Below are positions 7,155-15,324 of a DNA stretch of 64,000 bases, piece after piece. A model generated the notes under the pieces. That model did no database searches and was not told the origin of the DNA. It worked only from the letters and a program-made list of their open reading frames with translations. This DNA is from Nocardioides luteus (GTDB lineage: Bacteria; Actinomycetota; Actinomycetes; Propionibacteriales; Nocardioidaceae), in contig NZ_JZDQ02000031.1 in NCBI RefSeq assembly GCF_000960475.2, positions 17,024-81,023 of the forward strand, given 5' to 3'. Made by a program: the position numbers and the translations under genes. Position 1 is the stretch's first letter. The number at the start of each line of letters is the position of its first letter.

Positions 7155-8675
7155 GTGCTGTGGCTCGTGCTCACCGTCGGGTCGAGCGCGTTGCTCTTCC
7201 TGTCCAGCGAACGCCCGGTCGTGCTGGCCGGTCACGACTCGGTCCTGCGCCCGACGCTGTCGGGCAAGGCGATCATCCACACCGGACCGGTGCTGCCCGA
7301 CGTACGCCTGGACGTCGAGGGCCCGATCGGTGTCGACGTCACCCTCGGGAAGACAGAGCTGAGGTCGATGGACGAGCTCTTCGAGCGCTACGCCGTCCTC
7401 GGCTCGGCGCCCGACGGCCAGCGCGCCGTCGTGGTGGAGCAGGTCGAGTCGATGCTCGTCGCGGCCGTGATCCGCGGTGCCGCGATCTCCTTGGCGATCG
7501 TCGCCGGGGGCGTCCTGCTGTGGTGGCTGCCCGGCGCCCAGCGCCGCGCCGACCTGCGCCGACGCGTGGCCGAAGCAGCCCGTACGCGGCACGGTCTCAC
7601 CACCGCGGGCGTCGGTGCGGTCACGGTGGCGGTGCTCGCGGTCGCCGTCTGGCAGCCCTGGGGAGCGTCCGGAGCGCCGGCCGCGGACAAGAGGTCCGAG
7701 CCGGTCGCCGGCGACTGGACCCCGTTGGCCCGCTTCCTCGGCACGGAGATCCCCGTGCCCGACGAGCTGGCCGACGTGGAGGTACGCGGCGACGCCTACG
7801 CCATCCAGACCCGCAGGCTCGTGGCCAGCGCGGTCGACACCTACAACTCCAGCCGGACCTTCTACGAGAAGGTGGTCGACAAGGTGCCCGACCTGGCGCT
7901 GCGGGAGCCGGCCGAGGACGAGACCGTGGCGGTCGTCGTCTCCGACCGCCACGACAACGTCGGCATGGACTCGGTGGTGCGCGCGATCGCCGACGAGGGC
8001 GGCGCGACCGGCATCCTCGACGCCGGCGACGACACCTCGACCGGGTCCGACTGGGAGACCTTCTCCCTCGACTCGCTCACCGACGCCAGCGACGGCCTGG
8101 ACAAGTGGGCGGTCACCGGCAACCACGACCACGGGCCGACGGTCGGTCGATACCTGGCCGACAAGGGCTGGACCATGCTCGACGGCGAGGTCGTCGACGG
8201 GCCCGGAGGCTCGACGCTCCTCGGGGTCCCCGACCCGCGCACCAGCGGCCTCGGCAACTGGATCGACGAGAAGGGCGTCAGCTTCGAGGAGGCCGGTTCG
8301 AAGCTGGCCGACATCGCCTGCGCCTCGATGGACGACGGGAAGCCGGTCGCCACCCTGCTCGTCCACGACCCCTCCCTCGGCCGCGAGACCCTGCGCCGGG
8401 GCTGTGCGACGCTCGTCGTCGGCGGCCACCGGCACGTGCACCTGGGCCCGCGCGACGTGACCGGCGAGAACGGTCAGGTCGGCTGGACCTACACCAACGG
8501 CACCACCGGCGGTGCGGCGTACGCCTTCGCCATGGGGAAGATCCGCCGCACCGCCGAGGTCAGCCTGATCACCTACGCCGACGGGCAGCCCGTCGGTATC
8601 CAGTCCGTCGAGCTGGAGACCAACGGCGCCCTCACCGCCCACGAGTACGTCCCGTTGGAGGGTGCCGACCGGTGA
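7155..8675 (+). CDS. Membrane-anchored metallophosphoesterase
   Basis: The protein has two hydrophobic N-terminal segments (one at the extreme N-terminus, one near residues 102-122) and a third near 150-170, then an extracytoplasmic calcineurin-type phosphoesterase domain. Metal motifs appear in order: SDRHDNV, DAGDDTS, VTGNHDHG, LLVHDPSLG and VGGHRHVH. The substrate is unknown. The start is uncertain: GTG 7155 is the first usual start codon, but the open frame continues upstream to a CTG at 7101 that overlaps the rlmB stop, and the upstream residues (LLRGLAVWAGLGVLW) would complete the first membrane helix. Confidence 0.8.
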   Translation: MLWLVLTVGSSALLFLSSERPVVLAGHDSVLRPTLSGKAIIHTGPVLPDVRLDVEGPIGVDVTLGKTELRSMDELFERYAVLGSAPDGQRAVVVEQVESMLVAAVIRGAAISLAIVAGGVLLWWLPGAQRRADLRRRVAEAARTRHGLTTAGVGAVTVAVLAVAVWQPWGASGAPAADKRSEPVAGDWTPLARFLGTEIPVPDELADVEVRGDAYAIQTRRLVASAVDTYNSSRTFYEKVVDKVPDLALREPAEDETVAVVVSDRHDNVGMDSVVRAIADEGGATGILDAGDDTSTGSDWETFSLDSLTDASDGLDKWAVTGNHDHGPTVGRYLADKGWTMLDGEVVDGPGGSTLLGVPDPRTSGLGNWIDEKGVSFEEAGSKLADIACASMDDGKPVATLLVHDPSLGRETLRRGCATLVVGGHRHVHLGPRDVTGENGQVGWTYTNGTTGGAAYAFAMGKIRRTAEVSLITYADGQPVGIQSVELETNGALTAHEYVPLEGADR

Positions 8676-8678
8676 GCC

Positions 8679-8692
8679 GGGCCACGTGGCCC
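8679..8692. terminator. Short palindrome between convergent genes
   Basis: GGGCCACGTGGCCC is a perfect 14-bp palindrome between the stop codons of two convergent genes (8675 and 8701). It could work as a weak two-way terminator. There is no U-tract. Confidence 0.3.
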
Positions 8693-8700
8693 TCAGCGGG

Positions 8701-9804
8701 TCACTGGTTCTCCAGCGGCAGGCCCGGCGGGTTGATCTCGGACTTCTCCACGGCCTCGTTCGACAGGCCGTAGGTCTTCAGCCAGGTCGCGTACTGACCG
8801 TGCTCGATCAGGTAGTTGATCGCGTCGGCCAGCGCCTCGACCAGCCCGCTGTCCTTCTTGGTGGTCGCGGCGATCAGGCCCTGCAGCGACGCGCCCGCGC
8901 CGGAGAACGTGCCGGCGTTGCGGAACGTGTCACCGGTCCCGGCGATCTGGTAGGCGATGCCCGGGTTGGGCCCGAAGTAGGCGTCGATCTGACCCGACTC
9001 CAGGGCGGTCCAGGTCGCGGAGTTGTCGGGGAAGTACTTCACGTCCAGCTTCTTGCCCTCGGCCTTCAGCTTGGCCTGCCACTCGAGCAGGATCTTCTCC
9101 TGGTTGGTGCCCGAGCCGACCGCGACCTGGAGGCCGTCCAGGGTGCGGTAGTCGCCGCCGAACTCCCAGGTCGAGGAGCCCACGGTGGCGAAGCCGAGGT
9201 TGTCCTGGCGGTAGGAGGCGAAGTCGTACTTCTGCTTGCGCTCCTCGGTGTCGGTCACGTTCGAGATGGCGACGTCGCTGGTGCCGGCGTCGAGCCCGAC
9301 GAAGAGGTTCTCCCAGGTGGCGTTGTCGAGCTCCGGCTTCAGTCCGAGCACGGCCGCGATGAGCCGGCCGAGGTCCGGCTCGGTGCCGGTGAGCGTCTTG
9401 TTGTCGGTGCCGACGAAGGCCAGCGGCGGGAACCCGGCCGGCAGCGCACCCTGGCCGATCTTGAGGGTGCCGCGGTCGAGGATCTCCTGCGGCACCTTCT
9501 TCCGGATCTCCTCGACGACCGGGACCTCGATCGTGGTCGGCTTCGCGGCGTCCCCGGCGACCTCGCCGATGCGTACGCTGGTCGTGCCGCCACCGGACTC
9601 CGTCCCGCTCTCGTCGTCGGAGCCGCGGGTGATGAGGAACGCGGCGACGATCGCGATCACCGCCACCACCGCGACGGCGGCGACGATCAACGGCGTCCGG
9701 CGACGTGGCGGGATCTCGGGTGTCGCGGGCTTCTCCGCGGTGGTGTGGGTCGTGGTGTCGGGTTCCGTCTTGCTGTCAGGTTCGGTCTTGGTGTCGTCGG
9801 ACAT
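8701..9804 (-). CDS. Polar amino acid ABC transporter substrate-binding protein
   Basis: This 367-residue protein is the extracytoplasmic receptor of the adjacent ABC importer. After a charged, Thr-rich cytoplasmic N-terminus it has one hydrophobic helix (PLIVAAVAVVAVIAIVAAF) and no lipobox, so it is probably anchored by a transmembrane segment. The rest is a family 3 solute-binding domain (LKIGQGALPAGFPPLAFVG, then TEPDLGRLIAAVLG and GLDAGTSDVAISNVT). The ligand is likely a polar amino acid, but specificity cannot be read from sequence. It is the last gene of a permease, ATPase, receptor operon. Confidence 0.88.
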   Translation of the reverse strand: MSDDTKTEPDSKTEPDTTTHTTAEKPATPEIPPRRRTPLIVAAVAVVAVIAIVAAFLITRGSDDESGTESGGGTTSVRIGEVAGDAAKPTTIEVPVVEEIRKKVPQEILDRGTLKIGQGALPAGFPPLAFVGTDNKTLTGTEPDLGRLIAAVLGLKPELDNATWENLFVGLDAGTSDVAISNVTDTEERKQKYDFASYRQDNLGFATVGSSTWEFGGDYRTLDGLQVAVGSGTNQEKILLEWQAKLKAEGKKLDVKYFPDNSATWTALESGQIDAYFGPNPGIAYQIAGTGDTFRNAGTFSGAGASLQGLIAATTKKDSGLVEALADAINYLIEHGQYATWLKTYGLSNEAVEKSEINPPGLPLENQ

Positions 9805-9827
9805 GGCTGATCTCCTAGGTGGTGGGG

Positions 9828-10619
9828 TTAGCGGACCTTGCCGAGGAACTCGCGGGTGCGAGCGTTCTGAGGGTGGTCGAGCACCTGGGCCGGCGGCCCC
9901 TGCTCGACCACGACGCCGCCGTCGATGAACACGACGTGGTCGGCGACGTCACGTGCGAAGCCGATCTCGTGGGAGACGACGACCAGCGTCCTCCCGCTCC
10001 GGGCGAGCTCCTTGATGACGGCGAGCACCTCGCCGACCAGCTCGGGGTCGAGGGCGGAGGTGGGCTCGTCGAAGAGCAGCAGGTCGGGCTCGAGCGCGAG
10101 CGCGCGGGCGATCGCGACCCGCTGCTGCTGGCCGCCGGAGAGCTGGCGGGGGTAGTCGGTGCAGCGGTGCTTCAGCCCGACGCGGTCGAGCAGGTCGTAC
10201 GCCTTCGTGTAGGCCGCGTCCCAGCCGGCGACCTTGTGCGCGAGCAGCGGTTCGGCGACGTTGGCGGCGACGGTGAGGTGAGGGAAGAGGTTGAAGCTCT
10301 GCGCGACGAACCCGATCCGGGCGCGCTGTCGGCGCACCTGCCGCGGGCTCAGCTCGTGGAGGCGGCCGTCGTGCTCGCGTACGCCGATCAGCTCACCGGC
10401 CACCGAGACATAGCCCAGATCCAGGGTCTCGAGGTGGTTGAGCGTACGCAGCAGCGTGGACTTGCCCGACCCGGACGGTCCGATGACGACGGTCACCGTC
10501 CCCGGAGCCAGATCGAGGTCGATCCCCTTGAGGACCGGGTGCGGGCCGAAGGCCTTGTGCGCGTTGCGGACGCGTACGCCTTCGGTGATCTTCTCGGTGG
10601 TCTTCTCGGTGGTGGTCAT
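9828..10619 (-). CDS. Polar amino acid ABC transporter ATPase
   Basis: The 263-residue cytoplasmic ATPase energises the importer. It has Walker A GPSGSGKST, Q-loop VAQSFNLFPHLT, signature LSGGQQQRVAIARAL, Walker B LLLFDEPTSALD and the switch His in VVVSHEIG, typical of the GlnQ/HisP group. ATG 10619 overlaps the permease stop (ends 10616) by ATGA, showing translational coupling. A Thr/Glu/Lys-rich stretch of about 14 residues precedes the domain. Confidence 0.93.
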   Translation of the reverse strand: MTTTEKTTEKITEGVRVRNAHKAFGPHPVLKGIDLDLAPGTVTVVIGPSGSGKSTLLRTLNHLETLDLGYVSVAGELIGVREHDGRLHELSPRQVRRQRARIGFVAQSFNLFPHLTVAANVAEPLLAHKVAGWDAAYTKAYDLLDRVGLKHRCTDYPRQLSGGQQQRVAIARALALEPDLLLFDEPTSALDPELVGEVLAVIKELARSGRTLVVVSHEIGFARDVADHVVFIDGGVVVEQGPPAQVLDHPQNARTREFLGKVR

Positions 10620-11515
10620 CGGCGGACCTCCCAGCCGCGGGAGTAGTGACGCTCGACGTAGTGCTGGAGGACGGAGAGGACGGCGGCGAGGAGGAGGTAC
10701 CAGGCGGTGCCGACCAGCAGGATGGCCACCTTGTCGCTCACATGGGTGCTCTCGAGCTGGTAGACGATGCCGAAGAGGTCGACCAGGGAGACGTAGTAGA
10801 CCAGCGAGGACGCCTTGACCAGGCCGATCAGCTGGTTGACGTAGCCCGGGACGATGCTGCGCAGGGCCTGGGGGAGCACCACCTGGCGCAGGCGTCGCCA
10901 CGGGGAGAGGCCGAGCGCGTTGGCGGCTTCGATCTGGCCGTGGTCGACGGAGAGCAGCCCGCCGCGGATGATCTCGGCGGCGAAGGCGGCCTCGTTGAGG
11001 CTGAGTCCGACGACGGCGGCCACGAACGGCACCAGCAGGCCGTCGACGTCATAGGAGACCAGGCTCGGCCCGAACGGGATGTTGATCCCGATCCGCGGGA
11101 AGAAGAGGGAGGCGTTGAAGATGATGATGAGGAGTACGACGAGAGGCAGCGACCGGAAGAACCAGATGTAGAACCAGCTCAGGGCGTTGACCAGCGGGTT
11201 GCCCGACAGCCGGCCCAGGGCCAGGATCACGCCGCCGACGAAGCCCACGACCGCGCTGACCGCGGTCACCTCGAGGGTGACCAGCAGTGCGTCGAGGACC
11301 ACGTCGAGCGTGAAGTAGTAGGAGATCCGGTCCCACTGGTAGGCCGGGTTGGCCGCGAGCGCGCGGACCGCCTCGACGGTGAGGGCGAGAACGATCGCGG
11401 TGACGACCCAGCGGCCGTAGCGGCGACGCGGCGCGACTCTCCTGGTGGCCAGCGGATCCTCTGGTGGTGCTGGTGGGTCGGCCTCGGTCGTGGCCGGCGT
11501 GGCGGTGGTGGTCAT
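10616..11515 (-). CDS. Polar amino acid ABC transporter permease
   Basis: The 299-residue inner-membrane permease has an N-terminal tail rich in Thr and Pro, at least five membrane segments and the EAA loop (NALGLSPWRRLRQVVLPQALRS broken over 10860-10930) that contacts the ATPase. It includes the FFRSLPLVVLL segment typical of the His/Glu/Gln/Arg/opine permease family. Only one permease is present, so it presumably forms a homodimer. ATG 11515 is preceded by gagga. An in-frame Met at 11554 is a less likely start. Confidence 0.9.
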   Translation of the reverse strand: MTTTATPATTEADPPAPPEDPLATRRVAPRRRYGRWVVTAIVLALTVEAVRALAANPAYQWDRISYYFTLDVVLDALLVTLEVTAVSAVVGFVGGVILALGRLSGNPLVNALSWFYIWFFRSLPLVVLLIIIFNASLFFPRIGINIPFGPSLVSYDVDGLLVPFVAAVVGLSLNEAAFAAEIIRGGLLSVDHGQIEAANALGLSPWRRLRQVVLPQALRSIVPGYVNQLIGLVKASSLVYYVSLVDLFGIVYQLESTHVSDKVAILLVGTAWYLLLAAVLSVLQHYVERHYSRGWEVRR

Positions 11516-11543
11516 GGCTTCCTCGGGTCTCTGGGGGACCGCC

Positions 11544-11563
11544 AGACAAAACACATAATGTCT
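11544..11563. promoter_or_regulatory. Inverted repeat between divergent ABC permease and GNAT genes
   Basis: AGACA (11544-11548) and TGTCT (11559-11563) form a 5-bp inverted repeat with a 10-nt spacer in the 69-bp divergent gap. It overlaps CATAAT (11554-11559), a plausible -10 for the rightward gene. It may be an operator, but the match is short. Confidence 0.3.
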
Positions 11564-11584
11564 AGCGAGTTGCTAGAGAATAGG

Positions 11585-12301
11585 ATGCCGTGCGTGACCA
11601 CTGACGCGCGACCGATTGCTGAGACGAGCTCCGTTCTGGACAACATCGTCTGGGAGTCCCTCCTCGGGCCGAACCGGCATCTGGGGGAGATCTGCGGGCT
11701 GGCTGCCCGTTACGACCCGGAGGTGGCCGCGTTCGCCGGCATCGCCGAGGACTCACCGCAGGCGTGGGCGGATCTCGCAGGCCTCCTCGGGCCGGGCGGG
11801 ACCTGCTTCTTCACCTCGCCGCGGCCGGTGCGCCCGCCTGCCGGATGGGAGGTCCTCGGCGGTGGCGAGGGGGTGCAGATGATCGATGCCGGGGTCGTCG
11901 CCGTGCCCGACGCCGACGTCGCTGTGTTGGGAGCGGACGACGTCCCGGAGATCCTCGACCTGGTCGCGCGCACCAAGCCCGGACCCTTCGAGCCGCGCAC
12001 GATCGAGATGGGCACCTATCTCGGCATCCGCGCCGGCGGTCGTCTCGTCGCGATGGCCGGCGAGCGCAACCATCCCCGCGGCTGGACCGAGATCAGCGCG
12101 GTCTGCACCGACGCCGACTTCCGTGGGCAGGGGCTCGCCGGCCGGCTGGTCCGGGCGGTGACGTACGGCATCAACCAGCGCGGCGAGCGCGCCCTCCTGC
12201 ATGCCAGCGGCACCAACGAGAACGCCATCCGGCTCTACCGCTCCCTCGGCTTCGCCCTCCGGCGCACCACCAACTTCGCCCATCTCCGTGCGCCGGGGTA
12301 G
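11585..12301 (+). CDS. GNAT family N-acetyltransferase
   Basis: The 238-residue protein carries a GNAT fold in its C-terminal half. The acetyl-CoA loop is CTDADFRGQGLAGRLVRAV and is followed by NENAIRLYRSLGFALRRT, the end of the fold. The N-terminal half is a less conserved region that may bind the substrate. The substrate is unknown. The gene is divergent from the amino acid transporter. ATG 11585 has a purine stretch (agagaatagg) before it; ATG 11558 and GTG 11594 are alternatives. Confidence 0.82.
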   Translation: MPCVTTDARPIAETSSVLDNIVWESLLGPNRHLGEICGLAARYDPEVAAFAGIAEDSPQAWADLAGLLGPGGTCFFTSPRPVRPPAGWEVLGGGEGVQMIDAGVVAVPDADVAVLGADDVPEILDLVARTKPGPFEPRTIEMGTYLGIRAGGRLVAMAGERNHPRGWTEISAVCTDADFRGQGLAGRLVRAVTYGINQRGERALLHASGTNENAIRLYRSLGFALRRTTNFAHLRAPG

Positions 12302-12370
12302 GGGCGTCGGCTGCGCACAACCGGCGGTGACTGGCTACGATTGTCCCGCCGTCGCGGAGACGTACGGCAT

Positions 12371-12446
12371 GCCGGTGTAGCTCAGTTGGTAGAGCGTTCG
12401 CCTTGTAAGCGAAATGTCGCGGGTTCGACTCCTGTCACCGGCTCCA
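12371..12446 (+). tRNA. tRNA-Thr (anticodon TGT)
   Basis: The cloverleaf is complete. The acceptor stem is GCCGGTG with CACCGGC, the D stem GCTC with GAGC, and the anticodon stem TTCGC with GCGAA around the loop CTTGTAA, which gives anticodon TGT reading ACA and, by wobble, other Thr codons. The T arm is GCGGG with CCTGT around TTCGACT. The discriminator is T and CCA is encoded (12444-12446). A TACGAT box at about 12334-12339 may be its -10. Confidence 0.97.
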
Positions 12447-12459
12447 TCCACTACTTGCC

Positions 12460-13308
12460 TCAGCGGAGCTGGGTGACCTCGTACGTCGTCGGCGGGTTGG
12501 CGATGTCGTCCTGGGAGGCGACGAGCTCGAGCTCGCGGCGACCCGACTTCAGCGTCCGGTCGAGGATGGCGAAGAGGGTGTTGGCGGTGCGGCCGAGGGC
12601 GGCCGGGGTGGAGCCGGTCGAGAGCAGGTGGGAGAGGTAGACCGCGGCGGTGACGTCGCCGCCGCCGTTGGGCGAGATCGGGAGCAGCGGAGTGGTGACC
12701 GACCAGGCGCCCTCGTCGGAGACCGCGACCAGGTCGAGGTGGGTGGGGTCCTTGGTGATCACCGAGGTCACGAGCACGTTCGACGGGCCGGACTCGCGGA
12801 CGATGTCGACCGCGGCGAGCACCTCCTGCAGGGTGTCGGTGGACTCGAGACCGGCCAGGAAGTTGAGCTCGAAGTGGTTGGGCGTGATCACGTCGGCGGC
12901 GGGCACGACCTCGTCGCGCATGAACTCCGGGATGCCCTCGCGCACGAACATCCCGCGCCCGACGTCGCCCATCACCGGGTCGCAGCAGTAGAGGGCCCGC
13001 GGGTTGAGCGCCTTCACGCGGCGTACGGAGTCCAGGATGATCGCGCCGACCGCCGGGTCGCCCTGGTAGCCGGACAGCACCGCGGAGACGGTGGAGAGAC
13101 CGTCGCGCTCGGAGATCCCCTCGATGACCTCGGCGACCTGGTCGGCGGCCACGACCGGTCCACGCCACTCGCCGTAGCCGGTGTGGTTGGAGAAGTTGAC
13201 CGTGAGCACCGGCCAGACCTCGTGACCGAGGCGCTGGATCGGGAAGACGGCCGCCGAGTTGCCGACGTAGCCGAAGGCCACGTGCGACTGGATGGAGAGG
13301 ATCTGCAT
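12460..13308 (-). CDS. pdxY: Pyridoxal kinase
   Basis: This ribokinase-fold enzyme phosphorylates pyridoxal to PLP in vitamin B6 salvage. The 282-residue protein opens MQILSIQSHVAFGYVGNSAAVFP, the substrate-binding start of PdxY/PdxK. It has CDPVMGD, TPNHFELNFLAG and the ATP/anion-hole loop NGGGDVTAAVYLSHLL with the catalytic Asp. ATG 13308 sets the normal N-terminus. It follows the rhomboid gene by 23 bp on the same strand. Its 3' end lies 14 bp from tRNA-Thr, which is convergent. Confidence 0.92.
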   Translation of the reverse strand: MQILSIQSHVAFGYVGNSAAVFPIQRLGHEVWPVLTVNFSNHTGYGEWRGPVVAADQVAEVIEGISERDGLSTVSAVLSGYQGDPAVGAIILDSVRRVKALNPRALYCCDPVMGDVGRGMFVREGIPEFMRDEVVPAADVITPNHFELNFLAGLESTDTLQEVLAAVDIVRESGPSNVLVTSVITKDPTHLDLVAVSDEGAWSVTTPLLPISPNGGGDVTAAVYLSHLLSTGSTPAALGRTANTLFAILDRTLKSGRRELELVASQDDIANPPTTYEVTQLR

Positions 13309-13331
13309 GGAACCAGTCTCCAACAGTCGGC

Positions 13332-13949
13332 TCAGGCGGCCTTCTTCTGGGCCTTGTTCGAGGCCTGCTTCTTGGGCGGGTCGTTGAGCATCCAGGCCGC
13401 CAGTGCGCCGCCGATCGCTCCGAAGAGGTGGCCCTGCCAGGAGACCCCGGTCTGCCCGGGGAGTACGCCGAGGAGCAGGCTGCCGTAGGCCAGGAAGATG
13501 AGTACGCCGATGACGATCTGGCCGATGCGGTGGCTGAACAGGCCGCGCATGATCAGGTAGACCAGCCAGCCGAAGATCAGCATCGAGGTGCCGGCGGTGA
13601 TGCTGCCCGGGGGCGACATCAGCCAGACGCCGACACCCCCGACCACCCAGATGATCAGCGTCGCGACGATCCCGCGGCCGACGCCCGAGGCGAGCACCAG
13701 GAAGCTGAGGACGAGCGCGGGCAGGGTGTTGCCGTAGAGGTGGGCCCAGCCGAAGTGGAGCACCGGGGCGAAGACGATCCCGAGCAGGCCGGCGTCGGTG
13801 CGTGGCTGGATGCCGAGCGAGTCGAGCTGGTGGCCGCTGACGTAGTCGGTGGCCTCGAGCACCCACAGCATGGCGACGAATCCGAGTGACCAAACGCCGG
13901 CCCGAAGCCAGTTGGCGCGTTTGGCCGGCGTGGGGGAATCCTGGCTCAC
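13332..13949 (-). CDS. Rhomboid family intramembrane serine protease
   Basis: The 205-residue protein has about six membrane segments. The nucleophile is the Ser in ITAGTSMLIFG (GxS motif) and the partner His is in SWQGHLFGAIGGA; HFGWAHLYGN supplies the conserved early-helix residues. Rhomboids cut membrane-spanning substrates; the target is unknown. A Lys-rich tail follows. The start is GTG 13949, with TAGGAT 7 nt upstream (13957-13962), consistent with a leaderless mRNA. Confidence 0.88.
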   Translation of the reverse strand: MSQDSPTPAKRANWLRAGVWSLGFVAMLWVLEATDYVSGHQLDSLGIQPRTDAGLLGIVFAPVLHFGWAHLYGNTLPALVLSFLVLASGVGRGIVATLIIWVVGGVGVWLMSPPGSITAGTSMLIFGWLVYLIMRGLFSHRIGQIVIGVLIFLAYGSLLLGVLPGQTGVSWQGHLFGAIGGALAAWMLNDPPKKQASNKAQKKAA

Positions 13950-13963
13950 GGGCGAAATCCTAC

Positions 13964-14539
13964 CTACCGCTCCACAGCGGCGAGTCGTTGCTCGAGGCTC
14001 CCGTAGAGGTAGGGGACCGCGGCGGGGTGGGGTCCGGTCTCGTAGAGCTCGGTCGCGAGGGCTCGCGGCGACTCCCCGGCGTGGTCGGCCGCCCAGGTGC
14101 CACCGCCCCCGGTGATCCGCCCGCCGTCGAGGGGCAGCACCGCGTCCGGCGCCAGCGCGACCCAGTGTCCGCCGTCGTCCTCGAGCCAGGCAACCGGCAC
14201 CGCGTACGCCTCGCCCTCGGTCAGGTCGGCGTCGATCGAGATCCGGCGCCCGATCGGGTGGGCTCCCTGCCGGCTCCACAGGACCGTGGTGACCTCGAGC
14301 CGATCCGTGTCGTCAGGACCCGCCGTGCCCAGGACGAGGTGGTCGGCGAAGGTCGCCCAGTCGCGTACCCCCGTGGCGGGGTACTCCGGCGGACCGGCCC
14401 GGTCCAGCAGGACCCGGCCGCCGAGCACGGCCGCCCAGGCGACGAGCAGGAGCACGACGACGGTGCCGGCGATCGTGAGCCGGCGTGAGACCGACAGCGT
14501 CGGACCGGTGATGTTCTCGCCCACGTGACCCCCGTTCAC
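13964..14539 (-). CDS. Conserved hypothetical single-pass membrane protein
   Basis: No family was recognised. The 191-residue protein has a short cytoplasmic N-terminus, one hydrophobic helix (TIAGTVVVLLLVAWAAVLGG, residues about 23-42) and an extracytoplasmic domain of about 145 residues rich in Asp and Gly. It may be co-transcribed with the rhomboid gene 14 bp downstream. The start could be GTG 14539 or another GTG five codons later. Confidence 0.6.
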   Translation of the reverse strand: MNGGHVGENITGPTLSVSRRLTIAGTVVVLLLVAWAAVLGGRVLLDRAGPPEYPATGVRDWATFADHLVLGTAGPDDTDRLEVTTVLWSRQGAHPIGRRISIDADLTEGEAYAVPVAWLEDDGGHWVALAPDAVLPLDGGRITGGGGTWAADHAGESPRALATELYETGPHPAAVPYLYGSLEQRLAAVER

Positions 14540-14582
14540 CGCGCCGATGGGCCGATGGCGCCGATCCTAATCCGACAGTGCC

Positions 14583-15272
14583 CTATTCAGGCAGGGACCA
14601 GTCGATCGGGGAACCGCCCTGTTCCACCAGGAGGGCGTTGGCGCGGGAGAACGGCCGGGATCCGAAGAACCCGCGGCGCGCGGAGAGCGGCGAGGGGTGG
14701 ACCGACTTGATCGCGGGCACCCCGTTGAGCCGCGGCTCGAGGTTCTGCGCGTGCCGGCCCCACAGGATGGCGACCAGCGGTCCGCCGCGGCGGCCGAGGA
14801 CGTCGATCGCCCGCCCGGTCACCTCCTCCCAGCCCTTCTTCGAGTGTGACGCGGGCGCGCCGGGCCGCACCGTCAGCGAGGTGTTGAGCAGCATCACCCC
14901 GCGGTCGGCCCAGGTCGAGAGGTCGCCGTGCTCGGGCATCTTCAGGTCGAGGTCGGTGGCCAGCTCGGCGTAGATGTTCCGCAGCGACGCGGGCAGCGGA
15001 CGTACGTCCTTCTCGACCGCGAAGCTGAGCCCGATCGGATGCCCGATGGTCGGGTAGGGATCCTGGCCGACGATCAGGACGCGTACGTCGCGCAGCGGGC
15101 GCCGGAAGGCGTTGAAGATCCGGTCGCCGTCGGGGAGATAGGGGCGCCTGGCCGCCAGCTCGTCGCGCAGGAAACGGCCCATCTGCTCGATCTGCGGCTC
15201 GGCCGGCGCCAGCGCCTCGGCCCAGTCGGCAGCCATCAGGCCCTTGTCCACGAGTCCGGCGAGTGCGCTCAT
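14583..15272 (-). CDS. ung: Uracil-DNA glycosylase, family 1
   Basis: Ung removes uracil from DNA as the first step of base excision repair. The 229-residue protein has the water-activating motif VGQDPYPTIGHPIGLSF (actinobacterial Ung enzymes have Pro after DPY), LLNTSLTVRPG and the DNA-intercalation loop HPSPLSARRGFFGSRPFS with the catalytic His. ATG 15272 has TATGTT 6 nt upstream (15279-15284) and a purine stretch between them, so the transcript may be leaderless or nearly so. Confidence 0.95.
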   Translation of the reverse strand: MSALAGLVDKGLMAADWAEALAPAEPQIEQMGRFLRDELAARRPYLPDGDRIFNAFRRPLRDVRVLIVGQDPYPTIGHPIGLSFAVEKDVRPLPASLRNIYAELATDLDLKMPEHGDLSTWADRGVMLLNTSLTVRPGAPASHSKKGWEEVTGRAIDVLGRRGGPLVAILWGRHAQNLEPRLNGVPAIKSVHPSPLSARRGFFGSRPFSRANALLVEQGGSPIDWSLPE

Positions 15273-15324
15273 TCCCTCAACATATCGTTCGCCACGCCCA
15301 GGGACCCTGGATAGGTTGTGGTGT

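Noticed and set aside
12460..13893. 477-codon frame as a fused rhomboid-PdxY protein
   Set aside because: The part upstream of ATG 13308 is the wrong frame for the rhomboid gene; each gene has its own start and motifs.
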